The notes under the pieces were generated by a model that saw only the letters and a list, made by a program, of their open reading frames with translations, was not told the DNA's origin and made no database searches. The translations under genes were made by a program, and so were the position numbers. DNA of 64,000 bases. Source: Nitrospina sp052156635 (GTDB lineage: Bacteria; Nitrospinota; Nitrospinia; Nitrospinales; Nitrospinaceae). Positions 48,986 through 57,624 of the stretch are shown in pieces. The stretch's first letter is position 1. Every line of letters begins with the position of its first letter. The DNA is taken from positions 372,001 through 436,000 of the forward strand of contig NZ_JBQKUO010000002.1 of the NCBI RefSeq assembly GCF_052156635.1, given 5' to 3'.

Positions 48986-49855
48986 TTACAGGCACTTGGC
49001 GATGGTTTTGCCGATGTCAGCGGGGCTTTTGACCACCTTGATGCCGCACTTTTTCATCACCTTCATTTTGCCTTCCGCCGTGCCCTGGCCACCGGAGATG
49101 ATGGCCCCGGCGTGGCCCATCCTGCGGCCCGGAGGCGCGGTCTGTCCCGCAATGAAACCCACCACCGGTTTGGTGATGTGTTTCTTGATGTAATACGCGG
49201 CTTCATCCTCCGCCGATCCACCGATCTCGCCGATCATGCAGATGGCCTTGGTCGCCCGGTCTTTCTGGAACAGTTTCAATGCGTCGATGTAGCGGGTGCC
49301 GATGATGGGGTCGCCGCCGATGCCCACGCAGGTGGACTGGCCGATGCCCATCGCCGTCAACTGGCCCACGGCTTCGTACGTCAACGTACCGCTTCGTGAG
49401 ATGATGCCGACGTTGCCTTTTTTGTGAATGTGCGCCGGCATGATGCCGATTTTGCACTTGCCGGGGGAGATGACACCCGGACAGTTGGGACCGACGAGAC
49501 GTGAGTCGGAATCCTGAATGTACCGGTACACTTCCACCATGTCGTAAACCGGAATGCCTTCGGAGATGCAGATGATCAATTCGACGCCCGCATCCGCCGC
49601 CTCGAGGATCGCGTCCGCGGCGAACGCCGGGGGCACGAAGATCATCGATGCGTTGGCTTTGGTTTTGTCCACGGCCTGCTTGACCGTGTCGAATACCGGA
49701 ACGTTGTCCAGAACCTTCTGTCCACCTTTACCGGGGGTCACACCCGCCACCAGCTGGGTGCCGTATTTCTGGCACTGCTCGGCATGGAACATGCCTTCGC
49801 GACCGGTGATGCCCTGAACCAGCAACCTTGTGTTTTCGTCTACGAGAATGCTCAT
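48986..49855 (-). CDS. sucD: Succinyl-CoA synthetase (ligase), alpha subunit
   Basis: A 289-residue SucD. The CoA-binding Rossmann domain has VQGITGREGMFH and ISRSGTLTYEAV, and the phospho-His248 is in GRRMGHAGAIISGG. It interconverts succinyl-CoA and succinate with ATP or GTP. Its start overlaps the sucC stop by four bases (ATGA). In an organism with a reductive TCA cycle it would run in the succinate-to-succinyl-CoA direction, feeding a 2-oxoglutarate synthase like the one nearby. Confidence 0.96.
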   Translation of the reverse strand: MSILVDENTRLLVQGITGREGMFHAEQCQKYGTQLVAGVTPGKGGQKVLDNVPVFDTVKQAVDKTKANASMIFVPPAFAADAILEAADAGVELIICISEGIPVYDMVEVYRYIQDSDSRLVGPNCPGVISPGKCKIGIMPAHIHKKGNVGIISRSGTLTYEAVGQLTAMGIGQSTCVGIGGDPIIGTRYIDALKLFQKDRATKAICMIGEIGGSAEDEAAYYIKKHITKPVVGFIAGQTAPPGRRMGHAGAIISGGQGTAEGKMKVMKKCGIKVVKSPADIGKTIAKCL

Positions 49856-51012
49856 TTTATTGCCTGTACGACCTTTTTCGCGGCGTCTTTCATACCGTTG
49901 CCGACGATGAAGTTGATATCGGATTCATTCAGAATGCGGTGACCTTCTTCCATGTTGGTGCCTTCCATGCGGATGACGACCGGAATGCCCACATTCAATT
50001 TCCTGGCGGCAGCGACCACGCCATTGGCGAGGATGTCGCAACGCAGAATACCGCCAAAGATGTTGATGAAAATCGCTTTGACCTTGTTGTCGGAGAGGAG
50101 GATGCGGAACGCGTTCTCGATCATCTCCTCATTGGCGCCGCCGCCGACATCCAGAAAGTTGGCCGGCTCGCCTCCGCTGTGTTTCACGATGTCCATCGTC
50201 GCCATGGCCAGTCCCGCACCGTTCACCATGCAGCCGATGTTGCCGTCGAGCTGAATGTAGTTGAGGCGGAACTTGGAGGCTTCGATCTCGTTGGGATCTT
50301 CTTCATCGAGATCGCGCATCTCCTGCAGGTCGGGGTGTCGACCCAGCGCGTTGTCGTCGATGTCGATCTTCGCGTCGAGCGCCAGCAGGCGGTTGTCGCC
50401 GGTGACGACCAGCGGATTGATCTCCAGCATCGACAGGTCTTCCTTCACGAAACACTGGTACAGGTTGATGATGAAAGGAATGGCCTGCTTGAACACCTCA
50501 CCTTCCAGGTTCAATGCAAATGCGATCTTGCGGGCGAGGTAAGGCTTCACGCCGATGACGGGATCGATGCGCTCGACGATGATTTTTTCCGGTGTGGCCT
50601 CGGCGACTTCTTCGATCTCCATGCCGCCCGCCTCGCTGGCCATGATCATGACCTGGCTGGTTTCGCGGTCGAGGATGAGGCTCAGGTACAACTCGCGAAC
50701 GATGTCCATGCCTTCTTCAACCAGCACCTTTTTGACCAGACGTCCCTCCGGTCCGGTCTGGTGCGTGACCAAAGTCATGCCGATGATTTTGCCGGCGTGC
50801 TGTTCGGCTTCTTCCGGACTTTTGGCGAGTTTCACGCCGCCGCCCTTGCCGCGTCCGCCTGCGTGGATCTGCGCCTTCACCACAACAGGCGTGGTGCCGA
50901 TCTCCCGGGCTGCCGCTGCGGCTTCCGATTTGTCATGAATCAGAATGCCACGCGGGACCGGTACTTTGTATTTCTTGAAGAGCTCTTTGCCCTGATATTC
51001 GTGAATTTTCAT
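49852..51012 (-). CDS. sucC: Succinyl-CoA synthetase (ligase), beta subunit
   Basis: A 386-residue SucC with the opening MKIHEYQGKELFKKYKVPVP, an N-terminal ATP-grasp domain (VVVKAQIHAGGRGKGGGVKL, EINPLVVTGDNRLLALDAKI) and a C-terminal CoA-ligase domain (GAGLAMATMDIVKHSGGEPA, NFLDVGGGA). Length is standard. It is the first gene of sucCD, with a good promoter 40 bases upstream. Confidence 0.97.
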   Translation of the reverse strand: MKIHEYQGKELFKKYKVPVPRGILIHDKSEAAAAAREIGTTPVVVKAQIHAGGRGKGGGVKLAKSPEEAEQHAGKIIGMTLVTHQTGPEGRLVKKVLVEEGMDIVRELYLSLILDRETSQVMIMASEAGGMEIEEVAEATPEKIIVERIDPVIGVKPYLARKIAFALNLEGEVFKQAIPFIINLYQCFVKEDLSMLEINPLVVTGDNRLLALDAKIDIDDNALGRHPDLQEMRDLDEEDPNEIEASKFRLNYIQLDGNIGCMVNGAGLAMATMDIVKHSGGEPANFLDVGGGANEEMIENAFRILLSDNKVKAIFINIFGGILRCDILANGVVAAARKLNVGIPVVIRMEGTNMEEGHRILNESDINFIVGNGMKDAAKKVVQAIK

Positions 51013-51058
51013 GGTTCAAATTGAAAGAATTAAATAGGTATCCAAATGTGGGAGCCGC

Positions 51059-51088
51059 TTTGTACCACAGGTTTTCGCAGGTTGTCAA
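51059..51088 (-). promoter_or_regulatory. Sigma-70-type promoter of sucCD
   Basis: On the leftward strand TTGACA (51088-51083) is followed after 18 bases by TACAAA (51064-51059; four of six). Transcription would start near 51051, about 40 bases before the sucC ATG at 51012. Confidence 0.6.
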
Positions 51089-51250
51089 AAAAAAGCGGGG
51101 GGATTGGAATTCAAAACGGCAGGAGGAACGGGACGGCTCCTCCTCAAACCGGGCGCGGGAATACCCGCGCGCGCGAATGGACGGAAGGATTTCTACGAAA
51201 AAAGGGCAGGGGGCAATGCAAGGAAAGGATGGAAATTTGGCTGTGCGCCT

Positions 51251-51682
51251 TCAACAACGGGCGGCGAATCCGGGTTTGGCGTTGCTGGATCCGGCGGTTT
51301 CTGTTTCTTCCGCCGGGTTCAATATCTGGTCCCAGGCTTCGCGCAGCGGCGTCATCACCCGCAGGATCGACTGCAGGGCGGCTTTGTCGTTTTTGATGTT
51401 GGCGTGCGTGAGTTGACGCAGAATGAACTGGTACAAACGTTCCAGGTTGCGTGTCACCTCGCCGCCTTTGTCCGTATCCAGCGCCACCATGAGTTCGTTC
51501 ACGATATCCCGCGACTTCTGAATGTATGCGCTTTTGTGCGCGACGTCGTTCTGGTCCATCGATTCCATCGCCATGGTGACAAAGCGTATGGCCCCGTCGT
51601 ACATCATGAGAATCAACTTGCCCTGGTTGGAGGTGGAAACCTCGTTGATCTGGTATTGATTGGGTCCCTGGTTCCGTGCCAT
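51251..51682 (-). CDS. fliS: Flagellar secretion chaperone FliS
   Basis: A 143-residue FliS. The N-terminal NQYQINEVSTSNQGKLILMM and the helical block YDGAIRFVTMAMES are the family core; FliS keeps flagellin unpolymerised before export. The last 20 residues are a low-complexity tail. CAGGAG lies eight bases before the ATG, and the gene is 46 bases after the first fliD, so both probably share the sigma-28-type promoter upstream of fliD. Confidence 0.93.
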   Translation of the reverse strand: MARNQGPNQYQINEVSTSNQGKLILMMYDGAIRFVTMAMESMDQNDVAHKSAYIQKSRDIVNELMVALDTDKGGEVTRNLERLYQFILRQLTHANIKNDKAALQSILRVMTPLREAWDQILNPAEETETAGSSNAKPGFAARC

Positions 51683-51728
51683 GAATTTGCTCTCCTGTTA
51701 TTCTTCGTGATGTCCGCGTTCGCTGTTA

Positions 51729-53354
51729 TTACTTGCTCAAAAGGCTCGGCAGGTTTGCCAGGGACGACTCGACGGCCCTTCTTTGTGAGTCGAGTTCACC
51801 CAAAAGCTGTTCCAGCCGGATAAATTCTTTTTTGATGTTTTCTTCAAACAAAGCCAGCCGGTCATCGAGCCTCAGGATGGTTTCGTTCAGGTCCTCGATG
51901 GTTCCGGTGGTGGTGTTGATGTCGCCCTGAAGCGGGCTGTTCAGCGTGGTGTCCGTGTTGAAGGTCACGATGCGGTTCAACTTTTCGGCCACACCCAGGG
52001 ACACCTCGATCGTTCCCTTGCTGCCGTCCACGGCCAGTTCGGCGGGGGTGATGCTGAACACCAGGCCTTCCGCCGTGGTGCCCGCCGCACCGATGAAAGT
52101 GTCGCCCGGGCCGGCGACCGCGGGAGTGAACGTGGATTCCCCCACTTTGCGCAATTCCGGCACTCCGCCGGTGACCTGCAACTCAAAGGTGCCTTCTTCT
52201 GTAGTGGAGGCCGCGCTGCCGAAAGTGACGTTCGGGTTGGATGCCGAACCGCTGTTGATGAACAGGTTGATCACACCGGTGGGATCGGAAGCCAGTGCCG
52301 AACTCAGTTCGGCTTCGTCCAGTTCCAGCAGGCCGTCGTCCCCGGTCCTGATACCGACCTGGGAAAGAAAACTGAAGGAGGTGCTGAGTCCCTGCACTTC
52401 ACTGGAAACCAGCCGTGCCAGCGACTGCTCCAGGCTGCGAACGGAAACATTTCCGAACAGGGGACCCGCTTCCAGCGTGTCCGAATCGAACTTGGCGTTT
52501 TGATTCACGAAGGCGCGGATCGCATTGTACTGCTCGACAAAATCATCCACCTTGCCGCGAATGGCTTCGGTATCCTGCGTGATTTGAATGGTGCCCGGTC
52601 CCAGGGCCTCGAGCGACAGGGTCGTCCCCGTCAGGACGTCGCTCACGATATTGGTACTGCGGGTATAGGAGATGCCTTCAAAATTGAACAGGGCGTCCTG
52701 TGAAGATTGGGTGCTGGTGAAGGTTTGGTCGTCGAATCCAAAAGTTCCATCGAAAAAGGCAGAAACGGTCTGGCTGGCGCCGGTCTGGTTTCCCTCAATG
52801 ACGATGCTTATGGGGTTTGCACCAGCACCGTCATCCACCACTTTGGCTGTGACGTCCGCCGTCGAGGCGTTAATCTTATCCACCACCTCCTGCACCGTAT
52901 CCGTGCCGGTGATCGTGATGTCGGTTTGAACTCCGGCTACGGTAATTTCCAGTGTGCCTCCGAATACTGAGTAAGATGCTGACGCCGAACTGAACCGTTC
53001 GTCGGATTGCACAATTCCCTTGCGGGCCAGCTGGTTGACGTCGATGCTGTAATTACCGAGCGGGGAATTGAGGGTGGTGGTGACCCCGACGCGGGCGTTT
53101 TCTCCCCCGGATGTGTCGGCAACAAAAGTGCCGTCGATGGACACCAAACGGTCGCGAACGTTCATCAGCCGCACGGTGCTTTTGAAGCTGTTGAGCAGAC
53201 CGCGGAACTCCTTCAGCAGGTCGAGCTTTTCCACCTCCAGCTCGCGGTCGGAGACCTTGGCTTCAAGCGGCCGCTGCTGCAATGCAATCAGTTTCTCGAC
53301 CACTTCCGAGGTGTTGAATCCAGACTGGAGGCCAAATATGGATGTGATGGCCAT
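51729..53354 (-). CDS. fliD: Flagellar filament cap protein FliD (copy 1, next to fliS)
   Basis: A 541-residue FliD. The N-terminal domain opens MAITSIFGLQSGFNTSEVVE and continues with LIALQQRPLEAKVSDRELEV as a D0/D1 coiled coil. The variable D2/D3 part is Thr/Ser-rich (about 100-430). The C-terminal coiled coil (LNETILRLDDRLALFEENIK) closes the protein. Copy 3 (55794-57413) is very alike over the first 50 and last 70 residues but differs in the middle. The Shine-Dalgarno is AAGGAG. The pairing with fliS and the promoter at 53407-53434 make this the likely principal cap gene. Confidence 0.93.
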   Translation of the reverse strand: MAITSIFGLQSGFNTSEVVEKLIALQQRPLEAKVSDRELEVEKLDLLKEFRGLLNSFKSTVRLMNVRDRLVSIDGTFVADTSGGENARVGVTTTLNSPLGNYSIDVNQLARKGIVQSDERFSSASASYSVFGGTLEITVAGVQTDITITGTDTVQEVVDKINASTADVTAKVVDDGAGANPISIVIEGNQTGASQTVSAFFDGTFGFDDQTFTSTQSSQDALFNFEGISYTRSTNIVSDVLTGTTLSLEALGPGTIQITQDTEAIRGKVDDFVEQYNAIRAFVNQNAKFDSDTLEAGPLFGNVSVRSLEQSLARLVSSEVQGLSTSFSFLSQVGIRTGDDGLLELDEAELSSALASDPTGVINLFINSGSASNPNVTFGSAASTTEEGTFELQVTGGVPELRKVGESTFTPAVAGPGDTFIGAAGTTAEGLVFSITPAELAVDGSKGTIEVSLGVAEKLNRIVTFNTDTTLNSPLQGDINTTTGTIEDLNETILRLDDRLALFEENIKKEFIRLEQLLGELDSQRRAVESSLANLPSLLSK

Positions 53355-53406
53355 GACCTTCTCCTTATTTAATCAATCGGCACGGGGTGCGCGCTATCTA
53401 GTCATC

Positions 53407-53434
53407 ATATCGACCAAAAGGAAAGGGGACTTTA
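53407..53434 (-). promoter_or_regulatory. Candidate sigma-28 (FliA) promoter of fliD copy 1 and fliS
   Basis: Leftward strand: TAAAGTCC (53434-53427), 12 bases, GTCGATAT (53414-53407). Six of eight positions match the FliA consensus TAAAGTTT and six of eight GCCGATAA. The -10 lies 53 bases before the start codon at 53354, close to the distance at the other two fliD copies. Confidence 0.6.
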
Positions 53435-53639
53435 GAAATAAAGGCGCTCAACTCCTTTTTTTCAGGTAATTTGACCGCTTGCTGAAACGTCGTTGAAATC
53501 TTTAGGGTTGGAGGTTTCCAGGTATCGAGGGCAGACCCCCTCCCGTGTTTGATAACACCCTTTCGGATTCTTTAATTAATTTAAAAAAATTAATAAATTT
53601 GGGTATTTATGAATAAATAATTAAAGTTTAGTTGAATTA

Positions 53640-53696
53640 CCGGGCCCGGGATGGGAGGGTGAGCGGAGGTAGCAACGACCCATGGTTCGGGCCCGG
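53640..53696 (-). terminator. Large GC-rich hairpin downstream of fliD copy 2
   Basis: CCGGGCCCG (53640-53648) pairs with CGGGCCCGG (53688-53696), and inside it ATGGG pairs with CCCAT across a small internal loop. It starts 17 bases after the copy 2 stop, and on the leftward strand it is followed by an AT-rich tract, so it may end that transcript. The U-run is interrupted. Confidence 0.5.
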
Positions 53697-53712
53697 CAAA
53701 TCAGGTTGTCCG

Positions 53713-55488
53713 TCAGCGGTGGAAGTCGAACAGGCCGGTCAGGGTGAACCGGAAATTTTCCATCATCAACCTCTGCGATTCCAACCGGCTCAGGGATTTA
53801 TCGAGGTTTGCAAACTGGCTCCGGCTGCGTTGTTCGAATTGCTGAAGCTGGCGTGACAGTCGATCGATGAAACGGGTGAGTTCGCCCATCCTTTCATGGA
53901 CCGTGTCGATGTCCGCTTGAAAGGGTTGGACCGGGTCGCCCTCGTCGGTGACCGCCGTCAGCAGGCGGTTGAGCCTGCCGGCGAACCCGGAGGAAACCAC
54001 AACGGACCCTTTTTCCCCTTCCTCGACAAGTTCCACCGGGTCGACCCGGATTTGCAGTCCTTCTGCGGACGTTCTAGCCGCGCCTTCAAAGGTGCTGCTG
54101 GTGGTTTTGACCGCGGTGCTGGACTCGGACTCACCCACTTTGTGGATTTTCAGGGACCCATTTTGTATTTCCAGTTCAAACACCCCACCCTCCATCCGAT
54201 CCCCGGCACTGAGGAAGGTTACGTTTGGGTTCGAAGCGGATCCCTGGATGGAAATCAGGTCGAGGACGTTTTGCAGGTCGTATTCCAACGCCTCATCCAG
54301 TTTGTCCATATCCAGGGAAAGCGTTCCGTCCTGCTGTACGGTGATGCCGATCTGCGCCAGGCGACTGGACCCGCCTTGCAGCTCCGCCAGTTCGCTATTC
54401 AAGAAGTGGCAAAATGCCTTGTGCAGGTTTCGCACGGAGCAAAGGGAGAACAGCAGCCCGGGTTCCCCGGTTTTTCCGTTGTCAAACGCATGGCGGTCGA
54501 TGAAATTCCTGATCTCATTAAATCTCGCTATGCAGTGCCGGATCTGGACTTGAAATTCATCCATGCCGGTAGCCGGTTTTCCCGGAACGTCCCGTGTGAT
54601 TTCCCTGATCTTGAGGGTGCCGGCGCCTGGGGTTTGCAAAGTCAGCGTGGCGCCGGGAAGGGCGTGGTCCACCTGGTTGGTAAAGTGGGAGAACGGGGTG
54701 TTGTTCATGAGGAAGGAAGCGTCCTGTGCCTGCCGAACGGTTTCGAACGTCTCTCCCCGCCGGGAAATTCCGCCGATGCCGGAGTCAATGAAATCGAGTG
54801 CTTTGGTTTCGGACCTGCCCGGCTGGGTGATATTTTTTTCCAGCAGGCCGAAGAGATTGAAGCTTTTCCTGTTTTCCCGAAAACAGGCGGCAACCCCCTG
54901 CGCGGCTCCGGTCAGGTTGCCTCCGATCTCAAGGCGGTAGAGCGTGCCATCGCATACGGCCCCTGCCGTGACATTGGCGCTGGATGCACAAATGGCCTCC
55001 ACAACTTCTCGGAGGGAAGTGTTTTTGGCAATCTCGATCTGAGTCCGTTCGGCGCCCATCTGGAAAACCAGCACTCCCCCCCGGCTGGTGAACGCATCGT
55101 CCGGGTCGGCAAGGGCGCGCCTGGAACGAACGATCCCTGCCTGCGCCAGCTGGTGGATGTCAATTTCATAGGTACCGGCCGGAGCCGAATCGCTGACCTT
55201 CAGACCGAGGTCCGCGGGACCGTTGGAAATGAATTCGCCCTGTTTTCCGACAACGATGGTTTCGTCCGGAGTGGCGGGTGTGGGCATCGTCACGCAGAGA
55301 TTTTGAAGAGTGGACTGGAACGACGCGACCAGGGAACCGAGCCGCTTCAACAAATCCAGCCGCCGTTCACAAAAGGTGCGTTCCGCTTCTTTGGACCGCA
55401 AACTTTTTCTTCGGAGGGTGACCAGATGCTCCGCCGAGTGGGCGGTATTCAATTTCTGTTTCATTTCCAAAAAGGAAGACAAGTGCAT
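53713..55488 (-). CDS. Divergent FliD-like filament cap protein (copy 2)
   Basis: A 591-residue FliD family protein. The overall plan matches FliD: N-terminal coiled coil (MHLSSFLEMKQKLNTAHSAE, LDLLKRLGSLVASFQSTLQN), a mid-region with DIHQLAQAGIVRSRRALADP and SSANVTAGAVCDGTLYRLEI, and a C-terminal coiled coil (TRFIDRLSRQLQQFEQRSRS). The first 20 residues lack the SIFGLQSGFNTSE phrase shared by copies 1 and 3, and several cysteines appear that the others lack. It may be a specialised cap or filament protein, or a copy losing function; the frame is intact. It has its own sigma-28-like promoter. Confidence 0.8.
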   Translation of the reverse strand: MHLSSFLEMKQKLNTAHSAEHLVTLRRKSLRSKEAERTFCERRLDLLKRLGSLVASFQSTLQNLCVTMPTPATPDETIVVGKQGEFISNGPADLGLKVSDSAPAGTYEIDIHQLAQAGIVRSRRALADPDDAFTSRGGVLVFQMGAERTQIEIAKNTSLREVVEAICASSANVTAGAVCDGTLYRLEIGGNLTGAAQGVAACFRENRKSFNLFGLLEKNITQPGRSETKALDFIDSGIGGISRRGETFETVRQAQDASFLMNNTPFSHFTNQVDHALPGATLTLQTPGAGTLKIREITRDVPGKPATGMDEFQVQIRHCIARFNEIRNFIDRHAFDNGKTGEPGLLFSLCSVRNLHKAFCHFLNSELAELQGGSSRLAQIGITVQQDGTLSLDMDKLDEALEYDLQNVLDLISIQGSASNPNVTFLSAGDRMEGGVFELEIQNGSLKIHKVGESESSTAVKTTSSTFEGAARTSAEGLQIRVDPVELVEEGEKGSVVVSSGFAGRLNRLLTAVTDEGDPVQPFQADIDTVHERMGELTRFIDRLSRQLQQFEQRSRSQFANLDKSLSRLESQRLMMENFRFTLTGLFDFHR

Positions 55489-55541
55489 CAGCTACCCCGA
55501 TTATTCTGGTTGCAAGTTCACTCTCTCCCCCTTCACCCCAT

Positions 55542-55569
55542 TTTTCGGCGGCTTGAAAAAATCCCTTTA
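55542..55569 (-). promoter_or_regulatory. Candidate sigma-28 (FliA) promoter of fliD copy 2
   Basis: Leftward strand: TAAAGGGA (55569-55562), 12 bases, GCCGAAAA (55549-55542). Five of eight and seven of eight positions match the FliA consensus. The -10 lies 54 bases before the start codon at 55488. Confidence 0.6.
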
Positions 55570-55745
55570 GCTCTATTTCAAGTCGATACTACCTATTGGA
55601 GGGGTACAAAAAGGCTACAGGCTTTTTGAAACAGATTGGCCAGTCGGAAGTTAAAATAGGTAAAGTCGGGGCCCGGGCGCAATAATATTTTTTTTCAGGC
55701 AGGGATTTTTTTTAATCTGGAGGAGCCCGGTGCCCCGGATAGTAA

Positions 55746-55770
55746 AAGGAGGGGGGCGGATCGCCCCCCT
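55746..55770 (-). terminator. Rho-independent-type terminator of fliD copy 3
   Basis: The nine-base stem AGGGGGGCG (55750-55758) and CGCCCCCCT (55762-55770) has a GAT loop, 24 bases after the copy 3 stop. On the leftward strand it is followed by CC and TTTT. The short U-run makes it moderately strong. Confidence 0.7.
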
Positions 55771-55793
55771 GATGAATGCATTCACCGGGTCAG

Positions 55794-57413
55794 CTATTTA
55801 GAGGATTTCAGCATTCCCGGCAGGTTCGCCAGTGAGGCCTGTACTGCTTCCCGCTGCGAATTCAGTTGCCCCAATATGGTCTCCAGCCGGATGAACTTTT
55901 GACGCAGGTTGTCCTCGAACAGCTTCAACCGGTCGTCGAGCATCAAGATGACCTCGTTGAGGTCTTCGATTTTCTCGGTGGTGGCGTTGATGTCGGCCGA
56001 CAGGGCGCTGTTGCCGCTTTCCTTGGTGCTTGCTGTCAATGCCCGGTCCAGTTTTTCCGCAATGCCGATGGAGACGGTGAGCGTGCCCTTGTCGCCGTCG
56101 GTTCCCAGTTCCGCCGGGTCGATGCTGAACACCAGCCCTTCGGCGCTGGTGTCCTGCGCTCCGATGTAGGTGTTGCCGGGACCCGCCACCGCCGCCACGA
56201 AATCCGTTTCCCCGGATTTTCTGAGGTGCGGCACGCCGCCGATGACGCGCAGTTCAAACTCGCCTTCCTCCGTAAATTCCGAGGCGCTGACAAACTCGAC
56301 TTCCGAGTGACTGGCCGAACCGCTGGTGATGAACAGGTTGATCACTCCCTGCGGATCGCTGGAGAGGGCGGAGCTCAGCTTGGCGGAATCGAGTTCCAGC
56401 GTGCCGTCGCCGCGGGTGGCAATCCCTATGGTCGACAGGTAGTCCAGATCCCCGTCCAGCCCCTGCACCTTGGCGGAAACCAGGTCGGCGAGGTTCTGCT
56501 TCAGTTGACGCAGGGAAGCGCTGCCGAACAGCGGGCCGGATTTCAGGGTGTCGCTGTCAAAAAATGCGTTCTTGTCAATGAACGCCAGGATTTGATTGTA
56601 TTCCTCGACAAAGGCCTCGACCTTGTCCTCGATTTCCTCTGTGGAGATGCTGATCTGGATGGTGCCCGATCCCTCGGCCTCGAGCGTCAGGGTGGTGCTG
56701 TCGATCACGTCGTCCACAATGTTGCTGGAGCGGGCGTACTGAATGTTGTCGAGGGTGAAGAGCGCATCCTGCGCCGCCTGCGTGCTGGAGAAGGTCTGGT
56801 CCGTTCCCGGTTCGTTGAACACCGCGGAGACGGCGTTTTCGGCGCCGGTCTGGTTGCCGGTGATGACGATGCTGAAAGGAGTCTGGCCGCTGCCGCTATC
56901 CACCACGCGGGCGGTGACATCCGCCGATGAGGCGTTGATCTTGTCCACCACGTCCTGCAGCGTGTCGGTATCGGTGATGGAGATGTCGGTTTGCGTGCTG
57001 CCGACCGTGATCTCCAGGGTCCCCGCGTCGTCCGGACTGTAAACGGACGTGGCCGAGGCGTAGTTATCGTCCGACCGCACGATGCCCACCCGGGCCAGCT
57101 GGGTGACGTTGATGGCAAAACTGCCGGAGGGGGAGGTGACGCTGGTGATGATACCCACTTTGGCGGTGTCCGTGTCGCCCAGGAAGGAACCCACCTTGAC
57201 GGTCATCTGGTCGCGGCCGTCCATGGTGCGCACCAGGCTTTTGAAACTGTTGGCATTCTGGCGCAATTGCTTGAACAGGTCGAGGCGCTCGATCTGCAAC
57301 TCGCGTTCGGAAACCTTGGCTTCGAGCGGGCGTTGCTGGAGAGCAATCAGTTTTTCAATAACTTCGGAAGTGTTGAATCCAGATTGAATGCCGAAAATGG
57401 ATGTGATAGACAT
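55794..57413 (-). CDS. fliD: Flagellar filament cap protein FliD (copy 3)
   Basis: A 539-residue FliD. The opening MSITSIFGIQSGFNTSEVIE and the C-terminal coiled coil (LNEVILMLDDRLKLFEDNLR) are close to copy 1. The central variable domains (about 110-440) share short blocks with it (FTLDNIQYARSSNIVDDV, SAKLSSALSSDPQGVINLFI). Tandem duplication with divergence of the exposed middle is the simplest explanation. The gene has a separate promoter (57460-57486) and a terminator (55750-55770), so it is an independent unit. GGTAGG precedes the ATG. Confidence 0.92.
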   Translation of the reverse strand: MSITSIFGIQSGFNTSEVIEKLIALQQRPLEAKVSERELQIERLDLFKQLRQNANSFKSLVRTMDGRDQMTVKVGSFLGDTDTAKVGIITSVTSPSGSFAINVTQLARVGIVRSDDNYASATSVYSPDDAGTLEITVGSTQTDISITDTDTLQDVVDKINASSADVTARVVDSGSGQTPFSIVITGNQTGAENAVSAVFNEPGTDQTFSSTQAAQDALFTLDNIQYARSSNIVDDVIDSTTLTLEAEGSGTIQISISTEEIEDKVEAFVEEYNQILAFIDKNAFFDSDTLKSGPLFGSASLRQLKQNLADLVSAKVQGLDGDLDYLSTIGIATRGDGTLELDSAKLSSALSSDPQGVINLFITSGSASHSEVEFVSASEFTEEGEFELRVIGGVPHLRKSGETDFVAAVAGPGNTYIGAQDTSAEGLVFSIDPAELGTDGDKGTLTVSIGIAEKLDRALTASTKESGNSALSADINATTEKIEDLNEVILMLDDRLKLFEDNLRQKFIRLETILGQLNSQREAVQASLANLPGMLKSSK

Positions 57414-57459
57414 AAATACCTACCAATAAAGGTTAATTTCGCTATCCCTCCCAATAATC

Positions 57460-57486
57460 TTTTCGGATAAGTTTAAAGAAAGTTTA
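57460..57486 (-). promoter_or_regulatory. Sigma-28 (FliA) promoter of fliD copy 3
   Basis: Leftward strand: TAAACTTT (57486-57479), 11 bases, TCCGAAAA (57467-57460). Seven of eight and six of eight positions match, with the standard spacing, the best of the candidate sigma-28 sites in the window. The -10 lies 47 bases before the start codon at 57413. Confidence 0.7.
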
Positions 57487-57624
57487 TACCGATATTGGGA
57501 AAACTATAAAAAATTTGATTATTTTTCGGGCTGTCCTGTGCGGATACTGTAACTAGTTGATTTTTGAAGGGTTCTGCGGGAAGACTTGAACTGCCGGGGG
57601 GCGAAGTGATATAAGGCTGTCACT

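Larger units (their letters stand above)
53355..53712. other. 358-base gap between fliD copies 1 and 2
   Basis: No gene is seen. The left part holds the copy 1 promoter (53407-53434). The middle (about 53565-53637) is an AT-rich block. The right part holds a large GC-rich inverted repeat (53640-53696) just downstream of copy 2. Confidence 0.6.
55489..55793. other. 305-base gap between fliD copies 2 and 3
   Basis: No gene is seen. It contains the copy 2 promoter (55542-55569), two T-rich blocks near 55690 and 55710, and the terminator of copy 3 (55750-55770). Confidence 0.6.

Noticed and set aside
51104..51823. 239-codon rightward frame overlapping fliS
   Set aside because: Opposite to a clear FliS gene; no family features in the translation.
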